A stretch of DNA of 64,000 nt from NCBI RefSeq assembly GCF_022179465.1, contig NZ_BPQV01000004.1:186001-250000 (forward strand), given 5' to 3'. This document shows positions 29,767 through 37,998 of the stretch, piece by piece (position 1 is the stretch's first letter; every line of letters begins with the position of its first letter). The notes under the pieces are model-generated. The model did no database searches and had not been told where the DNA came from. It saw only the letters and a program-made list of their open reading frames with translations. The stretch comes from Methylobacterium organophilum (GTDB lineage: Bacteria > Pseudomonadota > Alphaproteobacteria > Rhizobiales > Beijerinckiaceae). Position numbers and translations under genes: made by a program.

Positions 29767-30446
29767 CGAGGTGCTCCCGGGGTGCGGGCCGAAGGGGGCG
29801 CGTGGGGATCGAGGGGGGCGACGTCGTCGCGGTTCGTGTTGAGATCGGCGCCCATGCCGATCTTCGGCTGCGCCCGGCCGGCGCTGGCCGGCCCGTAGAG
29901 CAGGGCCTCGGCGATCTGCAGGACGAATTGCAGGCCGAGCAGGGTCATGCCCGCCGCCATCAGCAGATAGGGAATGAAGAGCGGCGGCCCCCAGGTCGAT
30001 TGCGAGATCTGGCCGTCGACCCAGGCCTCGTGGAACAGGCTCCAGCTCTTCCAGGCGAAGAAGGCCACGAAGGCGAGGCTGACCAGGTCGACCAGGAGCA
30101 GCCGGATCCGGTTGGCGGCGGCCGGCAGCAGCCCGGTCAGCGCCTCGATGGCGACGTGCCCGCGCTTGGCCTGGACCCCGGCCGCCGAGAGGAAGGTCGC
30201 GCCCACGATCAGGAACACCGCCGTCTCGTCCTGCCACTCGGTCGGCTCGTGCAGGACGTAGCGGATCAGCACCGAGTAGCTGAGCACGAGGCAGGCCCCG
30301 ACGAGGGCGAGGCCGCCGCAGACCAGGATGGCGTGGTTGAGCCGGCGGGTGGCCCGGTCGATCACGCCGAGGGGGCCGGGGATCCGCGGCACCTCGGCCG
30401 CGGGCCGCTCGGCGGCGGCCGAGGCCGCATCGAAGGCGTGGCTCAC
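29763..30446 (-). CDS. TRAP transporter small permease (DctQ)
   Basis: A 227-residue protein with four membrane helices (AILVCGGLALVGACLVLSYSVLIRYVL, ETAVFLIVGATFLSAAGVQ, LLLVDLVSLAFVAFFAWKSW, LFIPYLLMAAGMTLLGLQFVLQIAEALL) and the family motif EPTEWQDE before helix 2. The start is a GTG at 30446 overlapping the dctP stop (GTGA), and the stop overlaps dctM (ATGA), so P-Q-M are translationally coupled. Both tails are long and hydrophilic compared with typical DctQ. Confidence 0.9.
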   Translation of the reverse strand: MSHAFDAASAAAERPAAEVPRIPGPLGVIDRATRRLNHAILVCGGLALVGACLVLSYSVLIRYVLHEPTEWQDETAVFLIVGATFLSAAGVQAKRGHVAIEALTGLLPAAANRIRLLLVDLVSLAFVAFFAWKSWSLFHEAWVDGQISQSTWGPPLFIPYLLMAAGMTLLGLQFVLQIAEALLYGPASAGRAQPKIGMGADLNTNRDDVAPLDPHAPPSARTPGAPR

Positions 30447-31465
30447 GCGACCTTCTCCGCGAGTTTCAGGAGCTCGGCGCAGCTCGCGTTCTTGTTGGCG
30501 AAGTCCTTCCAGGCGGTCTCGCGGGCGATGTCGCGCCATTTGCCCAGCGTCGCCTCGTCCATGTGCACGACCTTGGCCCCGGCCTTGGCGAACACCTCCT
30601 CGACCTTGCTGTCGTCGGCCTTGGCCCCGTCCTGGCCGAAGGGCTCCAGCTCCGCGCCCACCGCCATGATCAGGTCCTGCTGGTCCTTGGGCAGGCCGGA
30701 GAACACGATCTTCGACATCATGATCGGCTCGAGCATGAACCAGTAGGAGCGCTCCCGCCCCGAGGTCAGGGCCTTCGAGATCTCCTCCAGGCGGAACGAG
30801 ATCAGGCTGGTGGAGGAGGTCAGCACCGCGTCGCAGGCGCCGGTCTGCATGGCGGCGTAGGATTCGTTGGAGGGCAGGGAGAGGGTCGCCGCGCCGGCCT
30901 GCTTCATCATCAGGTCCATCTCGCGGGAGCCGCCGCGGACCTTCATGCCCTTGGCGTCGTCCGGGGTGAGCAGCGGGCGCTCGCGGCTCGCCACGCCGCC
31001 GGCCTGCCAGACCCAGGAGACCAGGATGACGCCCTTGGCGTCGAGGATCTCGACCAGCTTGCGGCCCACCGGCGCATTCTTCCAGGCCACCGCCTGGGCG
31101 TAGGAGGGGACGAGGGCCGGCATCAGCCCGATATTCATCTCCGGCACCTCGCCGCCGGCATAGGGCGAGGGGTAGAGCGTCATGTCGAGGGCGCCCTTGC
31201 GGATGGCGCTGAACTGCGCGTTGGTCTTCATCAGCGAGGAGCCGGGATAGACCTGCAGGTCGAGGGCGCCGCCGGAGCGCTCCTTGAGGGCGGCGGCGAA
31301 TTTCCGGCACATGCGGTCGCGGAAATCGCCCTCCTCGGCCGAGCCGCCGGGAAACTGGTGCGAGATCTTCAGCGTGGTCGCCGCGCGGGCGGAGCCGAGG
31401 CCCAGCTTGAGCAGGGCAGGGGCGGCCAGACCGGCCGCGAGAAGGTGGCGGCGGTGGATCAACAT
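30443..31465 (-). CDS. TRAP transporter substrate-binding protein (DctP)
   Basis: A 340-residue periplasmic binding protein with a twin-arginine-like leader (MLIHRRHLLAAGLAAPALLKLGLGSARA). The mature part has the DctP family segments LKISHQFPGGSAEE, VYPGSSLMKTNAQFSAIRKGALDM and FSGLPKDQQDLIMAVGAELE. The usual binding arginine probably lies in KGMKVRGGSREMDLM. It is the first gene of the dctPQM operon, divergent from the GntR gene. Malonate or a related C3/C4 dicarboxylate is the inferred ligand. Confidence 0.92.
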   Translation of the reverse strand: MLIHRRHLLAAGLAAPALLKLGLGSARAATTLKISHQFPGGSAEEGDFRDRMCRKFAAALKERSGGALDLQVYPGSSLMKTNAQFSAIRKGALDMTLYPSPYAGGEVPEMNIGLMPALVPSYAQAVAWKNAPVGRKLVEILDAKGVILVSWVWQAGGVASRERPLLTPDDAKGMKVRGGSREMDLMMKQAGAATLSLPSNESYAAMQTGACDAVLTSSTSLISFRLEEISKALTSGRERSYWFMLEPIMMSKIVFSGLPKDQQDLIMAVGAELEPFGQDGAKADDSKVEEVFAKAGAKVVHMDEATLGKWRDIARETAWKDFANKNASCAELLKLAEKVA

Positions 31466-31722
31466 AGCGTCTCCTCCCGAATATCAGCGTCTGCGCGCTG
31501 AAAATTGATTCGGTTCTCGCATTTTTTCGCAGTTTCGTATTTTTTCAAGCATCATTTTTCATTATCGTATACGCGAAAACCGATCAGGCGCGATTCCGTA
31601 TCCGGTTCTCGTCCCCGCCCCGCCGTTCCGCGGCCGCGGGCACGACCGGCGGCCCGCAGCAAGCTTGACGTTGGAGGGCGCCGGCCGCTGATTTCGCGGC
31701 GGGACGCCGGGGAGGAGACGCG
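31466..31722. promoter_or_regulatory. Divergent dctP / gntR control region with CGTATACG operator
   Basis: A markedly AT-rich stretch (about 31500-31610) with the perfect palindrome CGTATACG at 31566-31573 and CGTATCCG at 31597-31604. These match the octamers in the mdcA/madL spacer 4.7 kb away. The palindrome is centred on GTATAC, the core recognised by MdcY and MatR. The inferred roles are autoregulation of gntR and control of the TRAP operon. Confidence 0.6.
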
Positions 31723-32406
31723 ATGGAGGAGCAGGGGGTCGAGGAGCGCGAGCTCCTCTCGGACCGGATCCGCAATGCGCTGACCGACGCCATCGCCTCG
31801 GGCAGCCTCGCCGCCGGCACGGCGCTCGACGAGCAGGAGCTCGGCGACCGCTACGGCGCCTCGCGCACGCCCGTGCGGGAGGCGTTGCGCCAGCTCGCCT
31901 ATAGCGGGCTGGTGGAGCTGCGCCCGCGCAAGGGCGCCGTCGTCACGCGGATGACGCCGGAGCGCATCGCCGAGATGTTCGAGACCACCGCCGAGATCGA
32001 GGCGATGTGCACCCGGCTCGCCACCCACCGCATGACGGTGCTGGAGCGCAGCCGCCTGATCGAATTGCACGAATCCTCGGCCGCCCTGGTCGCGGCGGGC
32101 GATTACGACGCCTACGACGCCTTCAACCTCACCTTCCACGCGACGCTCTACAAGGCGACGCATAACGGCTTCCTGGCGGAACAGGCGCTCGGCATCCGCT
32201 CCCGGCTCTCGGCCTTCCGGCGGACGCAGCTGCGCCAGGACGGCCGCATCCACATCTCGAGGGCCGAGCACGGCGAGATCCTGGCGGCGATGGCGGAGGG
32301 CGACGGCGAGCGGGCGGCGCGGCGCATGCGCGCCCACATGCTCAACGCCGCCAGCGCCCTCGGCCGCTACATCGCCGAGCATACCGGCTCGCTGCCGGAG
32401 GTCTGA
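31723..32406 (+). CDS. GntR-family (FCD) regulator, probable malonate regulator
   Basis: A 227-residue regulator. The winged-HTH domain (about 8-75) contains LDEQELGDRYGASRTPVREALRQLAYSGLVELRPRKGAVV, a classic GntR recognition region. The FCD domain (about 80-220) has likely metal/ligand histidines in FNLTFHATLYKATHN, EHGEIL and MRAHM. GGGAGGAGACG precedes the ATG. It is divergent from dctPQM and near the mdc/mad genes, so I infer an MdcY/MatR-like role in sensing malonate or malonyl-CoA. The binding-site motif is discussed under the control regions. Confidence 0.9.
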   Translation: MEEQGVEERELLSDRIRNALTDAIASGSLAAGTALDEQELGDRYGASRTPVREALRQLAYSGLVELRPRKGAVVTRMTPERIAEMFETTAEIEAMCTRLATHRMTVLERSRLIELHESSAALVAAGDYDAYDAFNLTFHATLYKATHNGFLAEQALGIRSRLSAFRRTQLRQDGRIHISRAEHGEILAAMAEGDGERAARRMRAHMLNAASALGRYIAEHTGSLPEV

Positions 32407-32421
32407 CGGGACGGCGGCGGC

Positions 32422-33828
32422 TCAGGCCGCCCGCACCGGCCGCAACTCGGCGGCGACCAGACCGGCGAGGTCGGCCGCCTCGTTGCGGATGTCGGGCACG
32501 GCGATGCATTCCCACAGCACGCCGCGCAGGAGCGGCCCCAGCGTCCAGAGCCGCCGGGCCGAGCGGGTCCCGAGGGCGGCGAAATCCGGCGAGGCGTCGA
32601 GGCCGAGGTCGAACGGGCCGGGCCGTACCAGGCCGCGGGCGATGAGACGGCGCAGCAGCACGTCCTGCGTCTGCCCGATCCGGCCGAAGCCGGTGGCGTC
32701 GAGGATGCTCTGGACCGCGAGCTCCTCCGTGCCGGCCCGGCCCCGCGGCTGCAGGGTCACCACGGCCTCGTCCGCCGCGTCGCGGATCGACAGGATCCGG
32801 CCCGCCCGCACGCTGAGGCGCCCGGCCGCGACCTCCCGGGCGATCGCCTCCGCCGCGGGCGGGGCGATGCGGTGGCGGTGCACGTCCCAGAAGGGGCGGA
32901 GGTGGCGCAGGAAGCGGGCCCGCTCCACCGGGGGCAGGCTGCGCCAGACGAAGTCGGTCACGGGGCGCAGGGAATCGATCACGCCGCGCCAGTCGAGCCC
33001 CGCGGCGCGGGCCTGCGCCACCTCGGCCCGGATCCGCCGGGTCAGGCGGGTGAGGGAGGCGAGGTCGCGCGCCCCGAGATTCGGCACCGGCCAGGGGGCG
33101 GCGGGGGCGTGGACGTTCGGCAGCAGCCCCCGGCGGGAGAGGGCCACGACCGGGCCGGGAAAGCCGCGCCCGCGCAAGGTCGCCACCGCGTCGACCATGG
33201 TCAGGCTGGTGCCGACGATCAGGACCGGGCGCTCGGGATGCAGGCGGCCGAAGCTCTCCGGATCCCAGGGATCGGCCCGATGCCGGCTCTCCGGGCCGCC
33301 GGAGCCGGCGAGATTGCCCATGGCGAGCACCGCCCCGGCGACTTTGTGGACCTGGCCGCCCTCGGTGCGCAGATCGTAGCCGTGGGACGCCGGGGCGAGA
33401 TCGACCACCGCGTCGTTGACGAGATGGAGCCGGGGCGCCCCGTCCTCCGTCACCGCCCGCCGCAGCAGCTCGGTCAGGTAGCGGCCGTAGAGCCCGCGCG
33501 GGGCGAAGGTGCCGGCCGGCGTCGCCTGCACGGTCGCGGCGTCCTCCGCGTCCGGCCCCGCGGCCAGTGCCGCCAGCCATTCCTCGAAATGCCGCGGCCG
33601 GTCCGGATAGGCGCTCATGTTGGCGGCGCGCAGGTTGAGGAGATGGGCCGGGGCCTGCGTGCCGTAGGCGAGGCCGCGGCCGAAGGTGCCGGCGCGCTCG
33701 CAGAGCAGCACCGGGCGGTCCCGGGGCAGGGCCTCGAGCAGGTGGATCGCGGCCATGGTGCCACTGAACCCCGCCCCAATCACGGCGATGGGGAGCGCGC
33801 GCTCCTTCGCGGTCATCTCGACAACCAT
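32422..33828 (-). CDS. FAD/NAD(P)-binding oxidoreductase (COG4529-like)
   Basis: A 468-residue flavoprotein with an N-terminal Rossmann motif IAVIGAGFSGTMAAIHLL, RGLAYGTQAPAHLLNLRAANMSAYPDRP, a second dinucleotide motif VLIVGTSLTMVDAVATL, and LDATGFGRIGQTQDVLLRRLIARGLVRPG near the end. It fits the uncharacterised FAD-NAD(P)-binding family that also resembles N-hydroxylating monooxygenases. Start choice between 33828 (MVVEM) and 33816 (MTAKE) is not settled by a clear ribosome-binding site. It is convergent with gntR and divergent from the sulfur-type genes. Substrate unknown. Confidence 0.8.
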   Translation of the reverse strand: MVVEMTAKERALPIAVIGAGFSGTMAAIHLLEALPRDRPVLLCERAGTFGRGLAYGTQAPAHLLNLRAANMSAYPDRPRHFEEWLAALAAGPDAEDAATVQATPAGTFAPRGLYGRYLTELLRRAVTEDGAPRLHLVNDAVVDLAPASHGYDLRTEGGQVHKVAGAVLAMGNLAGSGGPESRHRADPWDPESFGRLHPERPVLIVGTSLTMVDAVATLRGRGFPGPVVALSRRGLLPNVHAPAAPWPVPNLGARDLASLTRLTRRIRAEVAQARAAGLDWRGVIDSLRPVTDFVWRSLPPVERARFLRHLRPFWDVHRHRIAPPAAEAIAREVAAGRLSVRAGRILSIRDAADEAVVTLQPRGRAGTEELAVQSILDATGFGRIGQTQDVLLRRLIARGLVRPGPFDLGLDASPDFAALGTRSARRLWTLGPLLRGVLWECIAVPDIRNEAADLAGLVAAELRPVRAA

Positions 33829-34118
33829 CCTCACGTCAGACGAACGGCCGGCGGCGCGACGGCCCCGACCCATCCCTCAACCGTAACGCCGTTCTATAAA
33901 TCGAACAAGAACCGTCCGATCGCTTCCGTGCAAACCCTTCGGAAAGACAACCACATTCTGAAAGACGAAGGAATTTCTCTGTAAACGCGCGTGGTCGTAG
34001 AAAACCTTCTCTGAAATTCGTCCACTAAAAAGAACACTTCTCTTGACCCTGGCCGCCTCTGGCCGGAGCATCTGCGCCGTCCCCGATCCCCTCGCCAGAG
34101 GCCGCCTCGTCGCGCCCG
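33829..34118. promoter_or_regulatory. AT-rich divergent region before the sulfur-type genes
   Basis: A 290-bp spacer, AT-rich at 33880-34045. An inverted repeat GAATTTC (about 33971) / GAAATTC (about 34012) is separated by ~35 bp; regulation of the monooxygenase operon is plausible. A short frame translating here is low quality and not called. Confidence 0.35.
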
Positions 34119-35270
34119 ATGAACGCCGTCCCGCCCCTCGCCGACCCCGCCGAGACCCTCGCCCGCGCCTTCGCCGCCCGCGCCGGGGAGGCCGACCGTA
34201 CGGGCCGCTTCTCCCACGAGAACCTGGCCGCCCTGCGCGCGGCCGGGCTCCCGGGGCTCACCGTGCCGCGCCGCCTCGGCGGGGCGGGGGCGGGCCTCGG
34301 CGAGGCGGCGCGGGTGGTCGGCACCATCGCCCGGGGCGATCCCTCGACCGGCCTCGTCCTGGCGATGCAGTTCATCCAGCACGGCCTGATCCACGGGGCG
34401 GAATCCTGGCCCCGGCCCCTCGCCGACGCCGTGGGCCGCGCCGCGGTGGAGGAGGGGGCGCTGATCAACGCACTCCGGGTCGAGCCGGAGCTCGGCACGC
34501 CGGCCCGGGGCGGCCTGCCGGAGACCGTGGCGCGGCGCGTGCCCGGCGGCTGGTCGCTGTCGGGCCGCAAGATCTACTCCACCGGGAGCCCGGGGCTCGC
34601 CTACGGCCTCGTCTTCGCCCGCACCGACGAGGCCGAGCCGCGGCTCGGCAACTTCCTGGTGCCGCTCGCCGCGCCGGGCGTGCGGATCGAGGAGACCTGG
34701 GACCATCTCGGTCTGCGGGCGAGCGGCAGCCACGACGTGGTGCTGGAGAACGTCGCGCTGCCCGCCGACCATGCCGTCGACCTGCGCGCGCCGGAGGGCT
34801 GGCGGGCGCCGGCCGCCGCGCAGCAGGCCTGGAACGCCGCCCTCCTGGCCGCCGTCTATGACGGGGTCGCCCGCGCCGCCCAGGCCTGGTTCCTCGGCTT
34901 CCTGCGCGCGCGCGCCCCGGGCAGCCTCGGCGCGCCGCTGGCGAGCCTGCCGCGCTTCCAGGAGGCCGCCGGGGAGAACGAGCGGCTGCTCTTCGTCAAT
35001 GCGCGCCTCGTTGCCGGCCTCTCCGCCGCGGTCGATGCCGGCACGCCGCCGACGCCCGAGGAATCCGGCTTCGTGAAGGTCACGGCCAGCGAGAACGCCA
35101 TCGCCGTGGTGCAGCGGGCGGCGGAATTCGCCGGCAATCCGGGCCTGTCCCGGAAGAACCCCCTCGAACGCCACCTGCGCGACGTGCTCTGCGCCCGCAT
35201 CCACTGGCCGCAGGGCGATGCCGTCCGCGTCCAGGCCGGGCGCGCCGCCCTCGCTCCCGCCGCACGATAG
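34119..35270 (+). CDS. Acyl-CoA dehydrogenase-fold flavin enzyme (SfnB/DszC-like)
   Basis: A 383-residue protein with the acyl-CoA dehydrogenase fold: helical N domain (LAALRAAGLPGLTVPRRLGGAGAGLGEAARVVGTIARGDPSTGLVLAMQF), beta domain (GRKIYSTGSPGLAYGLVFART, WDHLGLRASGSHDVVLENVALP) and C domain (NPLERHLRDVLCARIHWPQGDA). Members next to LLM monooxygenases are typically reduced-flavin monooxygenases or sulfur-compound enzymes rather than fatty acid oxidation enzymes. The catalytic Glu of true dehydrogenases is not obvious. It is followed by a SsuD-like enzyme after 9 bp, so an organosulfur role is inferred. Confidence 0.82.
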   Translation: MNAVPPLADPAETLARAFAARAGEADRTGRFSHENLAALRAAGLPGLTVPRRLGGAGAGLGEAARVVGTIARGDPSTGLVLAMQFIQHGLIHGAESWPRPLADAVGRAAVEEGALINALRVEPELGTPARGGLPETVARRVPGGWSLSGRKIYSTGSPGLAYGLVFARTDEAEPRLGNFLVPLAAPGVRIEETWDHLGLRASGSHDVVLENVALPADHAVDLRAPEGWRAPAAAQQAWNAALLAAVYDGVARAAQAWFLGFLRARAPGSLGAPLASLPRFQEAAGENERLLFVNARLVAGLSAAVDAGTPPTPEESGFVKVTASENAIAVVQRAAEFAGNPGLSRKNPLERHLRDVLCARIHWPQGDAVRVQAGRAALAPAAR

Positions 35271-35279
35271 GAGGCCGCC

Positions 35280-36383
35280 ATGCCCCTGCTCCCGCCCGAC
35301 GCCATCGAGTTCATCGGCTTCGCCGCCCCGCGCTACGTCTCGGAGACGCATCCGCCGGACGGGCCGGCGATCGACCGCGACTATCTCAGGCTCCTCGCCC
35401 AGGCCCATGAATGGGGCGGCTTCGACCGCATCCTCGTCGCCTTCTACGCCGACGCCCCCGACGCCCTGCTGCTCTCCGCGCAGATCGCCGCGGTGACGGA
35501 GCGCATCGGCCTGATGATCGCCCACCGGACCGGCTTCACCGCCCCGACCGTCGCGGCGCGCCAGTTCGCGACCCTGGACCAGCTCACCGGCGGGCGCGTC
35601 GCCCTCCACGCGATCAGCGGCGGCGACGACCGCGATCTTGCCCGGGACGGCGACCACCTGACCAAGGACGAACGCTACGCCCGCACGGGCGAGTTCCTCG
35701 ACATCGCCCGCCGGGTCTGGAGCGCAGCGGAGCCCTTCGACTATGCCGGCCGGCACTACCGGATCGCGGGCGGCTTCTCCGAGGTGAAGCCGGTGCATCC
35801 GGACGGCATCCCCGTCTATTTCGGCGGCGCCTCGCCGGCGGCCCTGGAGATCGCCGGGCGGCACGCCGACACCTACGCCCTCTGGGGCGAGACCCTGGCG
35901 CAGGTCCGCGAACTGATCGCCCGGGTGCGGGCGGCGGCGGCCCCGCACGGGCGGCGGCCTCGCTTCAGCCTCTCGTTCCGGCCGATCCTGGCGGAGACCG
36001 AGGCCGCGGCTTGGGCGCGGGCGGAGGCGATCCTGGCGCGCACCCGCGCCCTGCGGGCGGCGCGGGGGCTCGGCCCGGCGGCCCGGCCGGAGAACGAGGG
36101 CTCGCGCCGCCTGCTCGAGGCGGCGGCCCAGGGGTCGCGCCTCGACAAGCGCCTCTACACGGCGATCGCCGCCGAGACCGGCGCCTCGGGCAACTCGACC
36201 GCGCTGGTCGGCACGCCGGAACAGGTCGCGGAGGCGCTGCTCGACTATCACGATCTCGGGGTGCGCACCTTCCTGATCCGCGGCTTCGACCCGCTGGAGG
36301 ACGCGCTGGATTACGGCCGCACCCTGATCCCCGCCTTCAAGGCCCTGCTCGCCCGCCGGGGCGCGACCGCGGACGCCGCCTGA
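35280..36383 (+). CDS. SsuD-like LLM-class FMNH2-dependent monooxygenase
   Basis: A 367-residue TIM-barrel flavin monooxygenase of the alkanesulfonate monooxygenase group. Segments include EFIGFAAPRYVSETHPP, FDRILVAFYADAPDALLL, IGLMIAHRTGFTAPTVAARQFATLDQLTGGRVALHAISGGDDRDLARDGDHLTKDERYARTGEFLDI and VYFGGASPAALEIAGRHADTYALWGETL. It would need reduced flavin from a partner reductase, which is not adjacent. AGGAGG lies just before the ATG. The stop shares one base with the next gene (TGATG). Confidence 0.88.
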   Translation: MPLLPPDAIEFIGFAAPRYVSETHPPDGPAIDRDYLRLLAQAHEWGGFDRILVAFYADAPDALLLSAQIAAVTERIGLMIAHRTGFTAPTVAARQFATLDQLTGGRVALHAISGGDDRDLARDGDHLTKDERYARTGEFLDIARRVWSAAEPFDYAGRHYRIAGGFSEVKPVHPDGIPVYFGGASPAALEIAGRHADTYALWGETLAQVRELIARVRAAAAPHGRRPRFSLSFRPILAETEAAAWARAEAILARTRALRAARGLGPAARPENEGSRRLLEAAAQGSRLDKRLYTAIAAETGASGNSTALVGTPEQVAEALLDYHDLGVRTFLIRGFDPLEDALDYGRTLIPAFKALLARRGATADAA

Positions 36384-37339
36384 TGCGCCTCATGTCCCTC
36401 CTCGCCCTGGCGCTGCTGCTGGCGGCCGGACCCGCCCGCGCCGAGGACGTCCTCCGGGTCGGCGACCAGCGGGGCAATGCCCGCGCCCTGATGGAGGCGG
36501 CGGGCGTCCTCGACGGCCTGCCCTACCGGCTCGAATGGAGCGAGTTCCCCGCCGCCGCCCCGCTGCTCGAAGCCCTCAATGCGGGGGCGATCGACGCGGG
36601 CGGGGTGGGGGACGCGCCCTTCACCTTCGCCGCCGCCGCGGGCGTGCCGCTCAAGGCCTTCGCCGCCTATCGCAACCGGCAGGACGGCCTCGCCATCCTG
36701 GTCCCGCCGGATTCGCCGATCCGCGGCGTCGCCGACCTCAAGGGCAAGCGGATCGCCACCAATCGCGGCTCGATCGGCCACCAGATCGTCCTCGCCGCCC
36801 TGGAGGAGGCCGGCCTGCCCGCCGACAGCGTGACCCTCTCCTTCCTGCCGCCGGCGGATGCCAAGATCGCCCTCGCCTCGGGCGGGGTCGATGCCTGGGC
36901 GACCTGGGAGCCCTACACCTCGACCGCCGAGCTCGCCGGCCTCGCCCGCGTGGTGCGCGACGGCAACGGCATCACCCCCGGCCTCAGCTTCGCCGTGGCC
37001 CATGACGGGGCGCTCAAGGCCAAGCGCGCCCTGCTCGCCGATTTCGGGCGCCGCCTCGCCCGGGCCCGGGACTGGGCGCTCGCCGACCCGAAGCCCTATG
37101 CCGCGGTCTGGTCGAGGCTGATCGGCCTGCCCGAGGCGGTGCCCCTGCGCTGGTTCGGCCGGGCGCAGTACCGCGCCGTGCCGATCGACGCCGAGGTGAT
37201 CGCCGACGAGCAGCGCACCATCGACCTCTATGTCCGCAACGGCCTGATCCCGAAGGCGCGGGCGCCCCAGGCGGCGGCGATCTTCGACGCCGCGCTCCTG
37301 AGCGCGCAGGACCTGAAGCCCGAGCCGGCCACGCGCTGA
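36383..37339 (+). CDS. Sulfonate-type ABC transporter substrate-binding protein
   Basis: A 318-residue SsuA/TauA-like periplasmic protein. The signal peptide MRLMSLLALALLLAAGPARA is cut before EDVLRVGDQRGNARALMEAAGVL. The NMT1/THI5-like fold shows LEWSEFPAAAPLLEALNAGAIDAGGVGDAPFTFAAAAGVPLKAFAAYR, LKGKRIATNRGSIGHQIVLAALEEAGL and GVDAWATWEPYTSTAE. No ABC permease or ATPase gene is adjacent in the window, so it must borrow a transporter encoded elsewhere. It is translationally coupled to the SsuD-like gene. Confidence 0.88.
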   Translation: MRLMSLLALALLLAAGPARAEDVLRVGDQRGNARALMEAAGVLDGLPYRLEWSEFPAAAPLLEALNAGAIDAGGVGDAPFTFAAAAGVPLKAFAAYRNRQDGLAILVPPDSPIRGVADLKGKRIATNRGSIGHQIVLAALEEAGLPADSVTLSFLPPADAKIALASGGVDAWATWEPYTSTAELAGLARVVRDGNGITPGLSFAVAHDGALKAKRALLADFGRRLARARDWALADPKPYAAVWSRLIGLPEAVPLRWFGRAQYRAVPIDAEVIADEQRTIDLYVRNGLIPKARAPQAAAIFDAALLSAQDLKPEPATR

Positions 37340-37427
37340 GGGCTTGCCTTCACCCCGCATCGACTTTTGCCCGGCGGCGGTGTCCAGTGCCGCCTCGATC
37401 GATGCGCCCGCACGAGGATGTTTCGCG

Positions 37428-37982
37428 ATGCACGACGTCGACGGCGATCACGCCCACCCGCACGACCCGGACCACGGGCATGAGCACGGCCATGCGCATG
37501 GGCACCACGACCACGGGGCCGAGGCCGGGCGCTGGAAGCATGACGGCGTGCGCGTGATCCCCGGGGACAAGCTCGACCCCAACACCGCCCAGACCCCGGG
37601 CATGTACCGGCAGGCGGCGATCAACGCCGCCCGGGTCGGCGCCCAGAAGATCTGGGCCGGCACGGTGGCGATCGAGCCCGACGCCAAGACCGGCGTGCAC
37701 CATCACGGCGCCCTGGAGAGCGTGATCTACATCGTGTCGGGCAAGGCCCGGATGCGCTGGGGCGACCGCCTCGAATACGTGGCCGAGGCGGGGCCGGGCG
37801 ACTTCATCTTCGTGCCGCCCTACGTGCCCCACCAGGAGATCAACGCCTCCACCGACGAGCCCCTGCATTGCGTGCTGGTGCGCTCGGACAACGAGGCGGT
37901 GGTGGTGAACCTGCCCGATGTCGATCCGGTGGAGCGGCCGGAATCGGTCTACTGGGTCGACCCGATCCACCGGCACCCCTGA
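37428..37982 (+). CDS. Cupin-domain protein with His-rich N terminus
   Basis: A 184-residue protein. Residues 8-30 are dominated by His (HAHPHDPDHGHEHGHAHGHH), a metal-chelating leader. The cupin barrel follows: motif 1 KTGVHHHGALESVIYIVSGKARMRWG and motif 2 AGPGDFIFVPPYVPHQEIN, with the His/Glu metal ligands intact. No signal peptide. The start at ATG 37428 is preferred; a longer frame is not preceded by a better site. The metal and substrate are unknown; the fold covers dioxygenases, isomerases and binding proteins. Confidence 0.82.
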   Translation: MHDVDGDHAHPHDPDHGHEHGHAHGHHDHGAEAGRWKHDGVRVIPGDKLDPNTAQTPGMYRQAAINAARVGAQKIWAGTVAIEPDAKTGVHHHGALESVIYIVSGKARMRWGDRLEYVAEAGPGDFIFVPPYVPHQEINASTDEPLHCVLVRSDNEAVVVNLPDVDPVERPESVYWVDPIHRHP

Positions 37983-37998
37983 TCGGACGGAGCCGGCC

